Source of the DNA: Symbiodinium natans
Lineage: Eukaryota > Sar > Dinophyceae > Suessiales > Symbiodiniaceae
DNA: 57,500 nucleotides
NCBI GenBank assembly: GCA_905221605.1
Contig: CAJNDS010001380.1
Location: 657,501-715,000 of the forward strand
Direction of reading: 5' to 3'
The position numbers and the translations under genes were made by a program. Below the pieces are notes generated by a model, which was not told the origin of the DNA, did not search any database, and saw nothing but the letters and a program-made list of their open reading frames with translations. Positions 9,977 to 19,089 of this stretch are shown one piece after another (positions within the stretch are counted from its first letter, which is position 1; every line of letters begins with the position of its first letter).

Positions 9977-12900
9977 CTAGGCCTTGGCTTGCCTACTCTT
10001 GGCCTTTGCCTTGACTGCACCCTTACCCTTAGCTTTAGGCGCAGGTTTAGCTGCAGGCTTCCCTTTGGGTTTGGGCTCTGTCTTCCCCTTGAGCTCTGCC
10101 AAAGGTCTCACACCCTTCTGCGGATGCTTGCGGATGGTGTTCAGCTCCGTCCTCAGGAGCATCTGTTTCGGACGAAGGGTCTATAGGGTTTACAGGGGTT
10201 GCAAGATTGCAGACTCTTTCTGACAGTGAAAAAGATGGTGATTGAAACATGTATGTAGGATGCCGACAAGACTTTGTTCTCCATCAAGACAGCCCTGCTC
10301 GACCTGAGATAAGTCACTGAGTTTGCCCCTTATAATGCTGCAGTGCCCGCCCCTTCAGTCACAAACACACACACACACACAAATGAAAACGAATGCAGAC
10401 CAGCATCAGGACAGCAGCCGTGTCCACAGCAGCATGGATCTGCTGCTGCAGCCTAGAAATACATCACTTTTTTTCCACCCCAGGCTTGTGGCTTCGGATA
10501 CACACTAAAAACCCACCAAGAGGCTGTGGGGTCATGCGCAAGTCTGCACTCGCCTTGATCGTAGACATGTGGTCATAATGTTGGTCCAGCAGAGCGTGCT
10601 GTTGTTCCAGGCCACTTGCATACCTCCGGGCAGGGGCGCATCACAGTGGAAACTAAACAAGTGCACGGGAAAGGTTTACAAGCGGCCTCTTCTGCAGTTC
10701 CGTGGGCTGGGGGTTTTCGGGCGGCGTGAGCTCACACATCCACTCCCTGAACTTGCCAAGTTTGGTCAGAATCTCGGCCAAAGCTTTGCTGAGGAGGGTC
10801 AAGCAATCCTTTCAGGGCTGGCAACAAGGTTGAGATGAGGATGAAAAGATATGATTCATGCAGAGCATGAAGAGTCACCAGAGATTAGGGCCAGCCTCTT
10901 CCTCCAACACAGAAGCCCCGACTCCTTCCTCAGTCTCATCACCTTCACCCTCGAACGTTGTGCTGATTTGGAGGTCGGTCTTGCTGCTTTCAACCGACAA
11001 GCGCTCTTCCTCCATCTGACGATCCAGAGCTTCTCCAGTCCACTCTGTCTCCACCCAATACTGATACACGGAACGATCATACTTGAATCGCCTCAGAGTC
11101 TCCCCGCCCTCAACACCCCCCTCAACCCCCCCCCCCCCCCTCAACCCCCCACATGAAGCCCGAGAGCCGGCGCAGTGTCTTGCTGTGGCGGTTGCAATAA
11201 GCAATGATCTTCTTGATCAGCTCCCTTGGCTGCTTGGAGGTTCATGGTCCTTATCAACCAATTATTCCTGTATACTTCACTAAAAGACCCCTAAACCAAC
11301 CCTTGCGAAGGCTCCCCTAAGTCCTAAACCTTAAGTCCTAAACCCTCAACCCTCAACCCTACACCCTAAATCCTAAACCCTAAACTTAAAAATAGGGTTT
11401 CTGCAGCACCATGAACAGGTTCAGGGTACAGGAATCAGGGCGACTGAGAGGGAGGTTTGTTTAGGTTTTTGGGTGGGTTCCCTAGGAACTTCGCTGCAAG
11501 TACGGCTTATCAGTTTATCAGGACCGTAACCCGGGTTGTAGTAAGGGGGTGGCCTTGCTGTTTACTTCACCTTCAGCTGCCCATGAACCTTGAAGTGAAC
11601 CAACCCAAGCACTCACACTTAGCCCTAAACCCTAAACCCTATAAACCCTATAAACCCTAAGCCCTAAGCCCTAAACCCTAAACTCTACACCCTGAACCCT
11701 AGACTCCGACCCTCGACCCTAAACCGGGGCCAGGCCTCGCAAGAAGCCTCCTTGCAGGGTTTACGGGGTCCTCCCCCATTCCCCAACACTACTTGAGCCT
11801 CACCCCGCCCAGCTCGGTTTAGGGTTTAGGGTTTATAGGGTTTAGGGTTTAGGGTTTAGGGTTTAGGGTTTAGGGTTTAGGGTTTATAGGGTTTAGGGAG
11901 CTAACCCACTTATGAGCCCTTCATCTCCTCTCATACGGTTATAAGTACAGTTGTAATTGATGAACAAGTACCATGAACCTCCAAGTGGGCTTTCGAAACA
12001 GAAGCACTTGTTACACGTCGGCCCTACAGAAATTCATGTAAGGCTCGAATCATATTTCAGCACCTCTTTCATTGCCTTTTCCGTGTACCACCCCGCTTGG
12101 ACCTTGAGAAGCTTCTCCTTCTGGTGCACTTTGAACTTGCTCACTGAGGCAGCGAAGTTTGCCTGGCGCAGCAGGGCCGAGGCACAATCACAGAGGAAGG
12201 GGAGAGAAATGGAGAGGGGGCCATCGTGTTCATTGGAAGACTACAAGTTTTGATTCAGGGGCCTTCTGGAATTGTGCATCAATCAGCAACTTTGCCATCT
12301 CCACACGGTTCCCTGCATCCTGGTACATTTCGTGGGCATCTGCACCACCGGGGCTTTTGCCGTTCTTGTGGACATTGCAGAGTCTCCGAAGTCGCTGCAT
12401 AATGGCGTCTTCGGAAAGAACCTTAAGTCAATCCCCACACAAGCACAAGCCCTCAACATAAATCTACACACACCTAGCCCACTACCCCATGACCCCACCC
12501 CCCCCCACCCCCCCCACCCCCCCCAACCCACCCACCCAGACACAGAGGGCAATGTGGCCAGCAACCTTGCCAGTGACTGGGCAATGCACGAGTCCAAACT
12601 TGCCCGAGTGCGGTGCCTCAACCGTGTCCTCCTCTTCATTCTCCGAACCCATCACTGAGTCTGCATCACCCTTGCGTGATTTCGCAGCCGAAGAATTTGC
12701 AACCTGGGCTTCCGCTGGGCGCTTCTTGCCAGCCACAGGAACCTCAGGCTCAGGGACCTGTCCCAGCTGCAACATCTCGAGCCGCCTTTGGAGCTGTGAT
12801 TGCATGTGATAAAGTCGAGCATTGTCCTCCATGAGGCGTTGTAGCTCCTCAATGGTTCAACATAATTTAGACGGATACATCATGGTTCCTGTGGCATTCC

Positions 12901-13552
12901 TGCACATTCTGCACATGCATTGGGAAGGGGCCTCTAGTGTCTCAGTATCCCCCTTCACATTCTCAGCAGACGTAAAGTTCAGCTTCACGGGCGTTGGGCC
13001 AACCTCAGGTTTGAGCTTCTTTGGCAAAGGCCGGCCGGGAACCACAACCTCGGCCGGAATTGTGGACGCCGTAGATGGGGTTGGTGACAGTGACTCGGGC
13101 CTCTCCTGCGCCCACATGCTGCCATATATCAGTGATGCAAATCCCCCCCCCCCTCTCCAGACACTAGCAGACATGCAACAAACAGGAAGCCTTCTTCACT
13201 GCCTTCAGAACTGGCTGTGGAGGCGTGGATGCAGTAGTGGCAGGGCTGGGTGAAGGGATGGAAACATCACTTCCAGGGACTGCTGTAGAAGGGCTTGGTG
13301 TCAACAGTCCCATGAGCTCCTGCAGTGGAAGTAAGTAGCATAGTACTAGTAGTCGTAGTAGTAGTGATCGTGCTACTATAACCAGCTTTCTAGTCAACAA
13401 GACAGCAATCAATCCTGCATGCGCTTGTTGACCACATGAACACGTCGCATTCGAGCTTCATGTGCTTCTTCCGATGAAGCACTGTTCAGCAAATGCTTGT
13501 AGCCACTTGCTAAGTCTTGACACGACCATTGCTTGCTCAGCAAAGCATTCAT
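9977..13552 (-). CDS. Multi-exon charged protein of a dinoflagellate-type family (RLRRLC / GWYTEK / YDRSVYQYWVE)
   Basis: The predicted start is ATG at 13552 (MNALLSKQWSCQDL...). Exons by eye: 13552-13415; 13319-13191 (Ser/Pro/Thr-rich); 13105-12932; 12847-12590 (ELQRLMEDNARLYHM, coiled-coil-like, then KKRPAEAQ and acidic SENEEEDTVE); 12421-12245 (SEDAIMQRLRRLCNVHKNGK); 12162 to about 12045 (AGWYTEKAMKEVLKYD); 11224 to about 11168 (ELIKKIIAYCNRHSKTLRR); about 11104-10878 (RFKYDRSVYQYWVE, then acidic); 10808-10680 (ALAEILTKLGKFREWM); about 10606-10554; short blocks near 10440 and 10290; and 10162-9977, a Lys/Ala/Pro-rich tail (KAKAKSRQAKA) with a stop at 9977. Phases agree at the first five junctions. 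The motif order recalls a dinoflagellate family of unknown function. The basic tail and acidic stretches suggest a nuclear protein, which is inference. Introns use GA, GC and GT donors. Confidence 0.65.
11232..11985. mobile_element. Family A element split by telomere-like and other sequence, inside an intron
   Basis: The left end (CTTGGAGGTTCATGGTCCTT) lies at 11233-11280 and the matching right end (GAACAAGTACCATGAACCTC) at 11901-11985. Between them are CCCTAAA tracts (11290-11400, 11620-11730), TTTAGGG tracts (11817-11900) and about 200 bp of other sequence. The whole lies within the inferred intron between exons ending near 12045 and starting at 11224, and the left end is only about 10 bp from the exon at 11224. 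Confidence 0.6.
12848..12931 (-). other. Inferred GC-AG intron, 84 nt
   Basis: Reading through gives an in-frame TGA. Removing GCCCCT...TTGAG joins DTETLE to ELQRLMEDN in frame. The exon/intron junctions read GAG|GCC and GAG|GAG. Confidence 0.5.
13320..13414 (-). other. Inferred GA-AG intron, 95 nt, bounded by TGCAGGA repeats
   Basis: The donor side reads ATGCAG|GATTGA and the acceptor side CACTGCAG|GAGCTC, so TGCAGGA occurs at both ends. Removal joins two open exons in phase 0 and skips a TGA. The intron contains a short CTA/TAG microsatellite. Confidence 0.55.
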
Positions 13553-14044
13553 GCTTCAGCTACAAAGGAGCTGTTTCCTAAAGGAGTGAAACAACAAAGG
13601 CCAGTAGTCTGGCAGCAAAACACCAAAACGAAACCTTGCTTTATGAGCCCGGACATCACCAAGCAAAGCTCCATTCAAGCAGCGACACAAGCAAAACCCA
13701 GACAGATAGCGAGAAAAAAAAAAAAAAAAACAGACCCACTAAGGAAAAAAACAGTCGGACTGAAAAAACAAGAAAAAAACAGTCCAAGTACGGTGACATG
13801 TTGACATTTGGGTTCGGGTTTTTGCCGACATCGTGGTGACATATTACGGGGGGGGTACGGGGGACGGTTTTTTGGGGACGACATTTTTCAACAAATGTCG
13901 ACATTGCACCCTGAAAAATCCAGTCTTTTGCGGGGGGGTCTGGGGAGGGGGGTGGGGGGGAGGTTCTGGGGGCTGGGCGGGTTTGGGGGGAGAGGTGGGG
14001 GGAGCGGAAAGGGTAAAAAAGGCGGGATTGGGGGCAAATGTTGC
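13553..14044. other. Gene-free stretch upstream of the 13.55 kb start codon
   Basis: This would hold the promoter of the minus-strand gene starting at 13552. It contains a poly-A run (13714-13730) and several A-rich clusters up to 13790, then becomes G-rich. No TTTT-box or splice-leader relic could be identified with confidence. Confidence 0.4.
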
Positions 14045-14580
14045 CAAAATCCCGCAGGCTGCGGGGCTTGCGGGCTGCGGGGCTGCGGGGCTGCGGGGCT
14101 GCGGGGGTGCGGGCCTGCGGGCGGGGCTGCGGGGCTGCGGGCGGGGCTGCGGGGCTGCTGGCTGCGGGCTGCGGCTGCGGGCTGCGGGCTGCGGGCTGCG
14201 TGGGCTGCGGGGCTGCGGGGCTGCTGCGGGGCGCGGGGCTGCGGGGCTGCCGCGGGCCTGCGGGGCTGCGGGCTGCGGGGCTGCGGGGCTGCGTGGGCTG
14301 CGGGGCGGGCTGCGGGCTGCGGGCTGCGGGGCCCGCGGGCTGCGGGGGGGCTGCGGGGCTGCGGGGCTGGGGCTGGGGGGCTGCGGGGCTGTGGGGGCTG
14401 CGGGCTGTGGGGGGGTGGGGGTGTGGGGCGAAGCTCACTGCGCGGGTGCGGAACTGCGGAGCTACGGGACGGGCTGGGCTGGCGGGCTGTGGGGTGCGGG
14501 GGGCTGGGGGGGGGGGGTGTTGGGGGGGGGTGGGGGCGGGGGGGTTGGTGGGGGTGGGGGGGGGGGGGGTTGAGGGGGCC
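14045..14580. repeat. GC-rich minisatellite, GCTGCGGG(G) units
   Basis: About 60 imperfect copies of 6-10 bp units around GCTGCGGGG, fading into G-rich sequence (14500-14575). Very strong strand asymmetry, with G runs on the plus strand. Long Gly/Ala/Cys-rich and Pro/Arg-rich open frames on both strands are by-products. Confidence 0.9.
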
Positions 14581-14591
14581 ATACTTTTCCA

Positions 14592-14676
14592 CACCCAAAC
14601 GAGTGATTCTCTCGTTTGGGTTGTGTGCGGAAGCGGTGCACAGATCTATGATGCGCGCGCGCGCGCGCGCGCATCA
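14592..14676. repeat. Two small palindromes
   Basis: CCAAACGAG/CTCGTTTGG is an inverted repeat around a 7 nt loop (about 14594-14618). ATGATGCGCGCGC.../GCGCGCATCAT is a perfect alternating GC palindrome (about 14648-14675) that could form Z-DNA or a cruciform. Confidence 0.8.
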
Positions 14677-14844
14677 TGTTTTAACAGCTTCTGGCGGGGG
14701 CTGGGGTGTTGCGAGGCTGCACCCTGCCAGACCTATATAGGGTCGGGGTGGTTGGGGAGGGGTTGGTCTAACCTGCCCAGACCTAGAATTTTGGGGAGGG
14801 TTTGGGGGCTTCAACCTGCGGGGCTGCGGGGTCTGGGAAGGGGC

Positions 14845-14878
<34 letters not shown>
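14845..14878. repeat. Poly-T tract
   Basis: About 33 consecutive T on the plus strand (poly-A on the minus strand), just before the TAG microsatellite. It could be a retroposition poly-A tail on the minus strand or simply simple-sequence DNA. Confidence 0.8.
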
Positions 14879-14879
<1 letters not shown>

Positions 14880-14897
14880 TGTTGACTTAGCAACCCA

Positions 14898-15418
<521 letters not shown>

Positions 15419-15621
15419 CAGAAGAAGCAGGAGGAGGACAAGTGCAGAATGGAAAGTTTTGTGCTGAACGGTTGATCGAAGCCTCCAGATCAATCCAGAA
15501 AGGTCTCTACCTTGCACAGCCTGGCTCATATGCACACCCACCTCTTCTCATCAGACGTGCTCAAAACTTAAGGCTTAAGGCTAGCTCAATAGTGACACAG
15601 TGTATTACAGAGATATACAGA

Positions 15622-17122
15622 TCAAAGTGCAGAGGGTACATGCTGGAGCCATTGGCTGGGAATGCGAAGGCTAGAATTGCCCCGGAGATATTGTAGTACG
15701 GGTATCATCTGAGCTTCTGCCCAGAGGTCGCCCCACTCAGTGGAGCTGAAAATCTCCATCACACTGGCGTCGCAAATCTCCGGGCAAGCTGTCTTGCCAG
15801 CATGTAAATATTCGATCATCGAAGCAATCTTTGCCCCAAATGCTTTTGGGTAAGTTCTTAGATGCAATCAGGCCACTCATGCTAAAGACATCACATCTAC
15901 AGCAATGCCCCCCTGCAGTGTGACTCAGTGACTCAGCCCCGTGCCCTGTGCCCTTGAGATTGTGATTTCCATGCCAGCGAGCCCTTCCTTTGGCATCCGT
16001 GGTCCTTTTGGTAGAGGCAGTCTTCTCGTTCCGTTTCCAGCCCTTCAAAGTTCCACGATCCAATTCACAAATCTTGCTGCTGTTGCTGTAGCCTCTGTGA
16101 CGTTTGGGCGTGCAAGATCCATAGTGAATCATCCACCAATCCACATAATGGACCTTAGACAGAAGGGGGGCCAGGTATCTTTGGAGTGTGTTAAAAAATA
16201 TGTCTTCAGAAAACACATCATGAATTTCACGAGTGTCTAAGCTGAAGACACGCATGGCACGAAAGATTTGGCGAAAGCGAGGGAACACTTCAAAGAATGA
16301 TCGTCTGGGTTGCTCCAGCACCCAAACGATTTGCATCGAACTTGCCAAGATGATTAATAAGCAAGTCCTGGCAAAAAGTCTTGTTCTCACTGAATAAGCA
16401 ATTAGCAGCTACGACTCCCCCCCGTCCTGGCTGCAAGCAGATTTCCAAGCTGAACGCTTGGCCGTGATGTGTCTCCATATGGTGCCAGCATGCTTCTCCG
16501 GGACGTTCCAACGTTGATCTGCGTAAAACTTGAACACAATAACCCGAACCAAATTACTCCTTCATTTTGTTTTGCCGACAGCAGTGCCGCCACGGCCAGC
16601 CTCAACAGGAGCAAGCGAAGCTTTTGAATTCACATTGTCTGCATGGACTAACAGGCGAGCTGTGTCTCAGCATCGCACGACATACCACATGGAGTTGCCA
16701 GGTCCATGTAGTTCTGGCGCTTCCATTTCTTCCCGAATTTAATATCCAGTCGTGCGGATTTATATCCATGGATTCGTGCGCTCTTCGTAATCGCCGAAGC
16801 CCCAGCAAAGAACTCTATGAAGTCTAGGGCCTCTAGCAGACAAACTTCAAGGTTAAGGGCTTTCTCACAGTGCACACAACAGCGTGTTTTGGGAACTGGT
16901 TTGCAATTGAGCAGCACCAGGACGAAGGGGAAGATTTTCCGACCAGACCAGAAGCAAAATCAAGAACATGAGCACCTGAACCCAACATTACAGATTGAAG
17001 ATAGATTGAGAATGATACACCCTCACTTGTCTGCAACCGACACGTTTGGAGGCTCCAGCCTTGGGTGCCCTCAGTGCTGACAGCCGGCGGAAGATCAAGG
17101 CCAGCTCAGGCATCGTCAACAT
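15622..17122 (-). CDS. Methyltransferase-like protein of a multicopy dinoflagellate family
   Basis: Five minus-strand exons. 17122-17027: ATG start, MLTMPELALIFRRLSALRAP, donor CAA|GTGAGG. 16830 to about 16685: ALDFIEFFAGASAITKSARI. About 16602-16427: GVIWFGLLCSSFTQINVGTS, then RRSM. 16367 to about 15940: ARTCLLIILASS, VWVLEQP, PRFRQIF, WWMIHYGSCTPKRH, RARWHGNHNLKGTG. About 15857-15622: TYPKAFGAKIASMIEYL, ending near LRIPSQWLQHVP and a stop. EFFAG followed by a downstream Asp resembles S-adenosylmethionine motif I of cytosine-5 DNA methyltransferases (DLFAG). LLCSSFTQ could stand where the catalytic PPC motif sits, but the Pro-Pro-Cys itself is absent. From memory this architecture (VLEQP, PKRH, WHG..LK.T) is a large dinoflagellate family of unassigned function. 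The 105 bp from RAMRV to LLSK may be an additional unspliced intron. Enzymatic function is not proven. Confidence 0.7.
16368..16426 (-). other. Inferred GA-AG intron, 59 nt, bounded by CCAGGAC repeats
   Basis: The donor reads GCCAG|GACGGG and the acceptor TTTTTGCCAG|GACTTG. CCAGGAC is therefore repeated at both ends. A TGCTAAT branch-site-like motif lies inside. Splicing restores the frame LLAAR-TCLLIILASS and removes a TAA. Confidence 0.65.
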
Positions 17123-17359
17123 GGTTGGGCTTGCAGGTTTAGCTACAGGGAAAGCCCAAATGAAAGGCAACTTACATTGACGATTGAACCCCTTTTTTGG
17201 CAACCTTCAAGGACTATCAAGACCTGAGTGCACCCTTTCCAGACCCATGTGATCTCTGCCTGCATGAGCTCCAGGCTGCGGGCTTCTATAGGTTTACAGG
17301 GCTTAGGGTTTGTGCGCTTTTTGGGGCCTGAAGGGTTCACACAGGGCTTGTTGAGGACA
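17123..17359. other. Upstream region of the methyltransferase-like gene
   Basis: A splice acceptor-like CTTTCCCTGTAG at about 17146 could belong to an upstream non-coding exon or trans-splice site. A short TATAGGTTTACAGGGCTTAG telomere-like tract lies at 17286-17312. Confidence 0.35.
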
Positions 17360-17690
17360 CCAGAATAGCAAACCCTCCTAAGTCCCCAAGATCACAAACC
17401 CTCCTAAACCCCTACATAAATAGCCACAAAGTAGCAAACCCTCCTAAATCCCCTAAAACACAAACCCTCCTAAATTCCCACAATAACAAGCCCTCCTAAA
17501 TCCCCACCTTCGCAAAGCCCTATTAATCCAGCAAAAAGTAGCAAACCCTCCTAAACCCACGAAATCGCAAAACCCACTATATACAGTAGCAAACCCTCCT
17601 AAATACCGAAATTCACAAACCCTCCGAAATCCCCTGTAAATGGCAAACCCTCCAAAATCCTCCAAATCGCAGGCCCAAAAAGCCCTAAGC
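17360..17690. repeat. Degenerate array of CAAACCCTCCTAAA-type units
   Basis: Units built on GCAAACCCTCCTAAATCCCC recur at roughly 30 bp spacing. Non-coding. The last about 105 bp (17578-17684) is duplicated at 18030-18128. Confidence 0.8.
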
Positions 17691-18019
17691 ACCCCTAAGC
17701 CCTAAACACCCCTAAGCCCTAGCCACCCCTAAGCCCTAAACACCCCTAAGCCTTAAACACCCCTAAGCCCCCCCCCCCTGCGCTGCAGTCCTGGTCAAGA
17801 GATGTGTGGGAAGAGGCAGTTGGGGCTAGGGTTTACAGGGTTTATATAGGGTTTATATAGGGTTTATACGGTTTATAGGAGGGTTTGGAGGAAACCCTAT
17901 ATAGACCCTAAACCCCCTATAAACCCTAAACCCGAAACCCTAAACCTATATATACTTACTAAGTCCAAAGGGCTCCCAAAGCAGACTCCATATAGGGTTT
18001 AGGGTTTATAGGGTTTACA
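17690..18019. repeat. Segmental duplication, copy 1
   Basis: Nearly identical to 18640-18958 over about 320 bp, including GCGCTGCAGTCCTGGTCAAG, the GTTTATATAGGG series and TACTTACTAAGTCCAAAGGG. The two copies differ by a few substitutions and small TATA-length indels. Confidence 0.95.
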
Positions 18020-18128
18020 TATATATATATATACAGTAGCAAACCCTCCTAAATACAGAAATTCACAAACCCTCCGAAATCCCCTGTAAATGGCAAACCC
18101 TCCAAAATCCTCCAAATCGCAAGCCCAA
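18020..18128. repeat. Duplicated 105 bp block (copy of 17578-17684)
   Basis: AGTAGCAAACCCTCCTAAAT through CCTCCAAATCGCA is repeated with two to four mismatches, preceded by an (AT)n stretch at 18018-18032. Confidence 0.9.
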
Positions 18129-18628
18129 CTTGAGGAGAGAACCCCGGCCTGCGAGGAGAGAACCCCCAGGTGAGCCCGAAAAAGGCCTTGAGGAGAGAAC
18201 CCCGCCCCGAAAAAGGGCTTGAGGAGAGAACCCTGGGTTCGGAGAGAACCCCGAGATAAGCCCTAAAACGGCCTTGAGGAGAGAACCCCGGCCACCGAAG
18301 GCCTTGAGGAGAGAACCCCGGCCTCTGAGGACAAAACCCCGAGGTGAGAACCTCAAAAAAGCCTTGAGGAGAGAACCCCGGCCTCCGAGGAGAGAACCCC
18401 GAAATGTGCCCTAAAAAGGCTTGAGGAGAGAACCCCGGCCTCCGAGGAGAGAACCCCGAGATAAGCCCTCAAAAGGCCTTGAGGAGAGAACCCCAAGAAC
18501 CTCAAAAAAGCCTGAGGAGAGAATTCCGGCCTCCGAGGAGAGAACCCCGAGATGAGCCTTAAAAAGGCTTGAGGAGAGAACCCCGGCCTCCGAGGAGAGA
18601 ACCCCGAGATAAGCCCTCAAAAGGCCAA
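18129..18628. repeat. Tandem array of GAGGAGAGAACCCCG-containing units
   Basis: About 16 copies of GAGGAGAGAACCCC occur in alternating short and long spacing, forming higher-order units of about 55-60 bp with CGGCCTCCGAGG and GATAAGCCCT linkers. Minus-strand open frames (GVLSSEAGVLSS-like) come from the repeat. Confidence 0.9.
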
Positions 18629-18959
18629 ACCCCTAAGCACCCCTAAGCGCTAAACACCCCTAAGCCCTAGCCACCCCTAAGCCCTAAACACCCCTAAGCC
18701 CTAAACACCCCTAACCCCCCCCCCTGCGCTGCAGTCCTGGTCAAGAGATGCGTGGGAAGAGGCAGATGGGGCGAGGGTTTACAGGGTTTATATAGGGTTT
18801 ATATAGGGTTTATACGGTTTATAGGAGGGTTTGGAGGAAACCCTATAGACCCTAAACCCCCTATAAACCCTAAACCCGAAACCCTAAACCTATATATACT
18901 TACTAAGTCCAAAGGGCTCCCAAAGCAGACTCCATAGGGTTTAGGGTTTATAGGGTTTG
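18629..18959. repeat. Segmental duplication, copy 2
   Basis: Direct-orientation partner of 17690-18019. The GAGAGAACCCC array lies between the two copies. Confidence 0.95.
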
Positions 18960-19089
18960 GTTCTGGGGCTTGGTCATGCCTTAAGCCGGCCCTCAGAGCT
19001 TGAACAGTTTTTTGAGGGTTCAGGGTAGGGTTGATGAAGGCTTTCCAAGGGTATATTTGTTCAGAGTCTGAATCGGGTTTAGGGCTACT
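18960..19089. other. Spacer 3' of the Lys/Glu/Pro-repeat gene
   Basis: Short telomere-derived tracts and unique sequence; no feature recognised. Confidence 0.4.

Noticed and set aside
9778-10250. Plus-strand small genes opposite the Lys/Ala-rich exon
   Set aside because: They are shadows of the minus-strand low-complexity tail.
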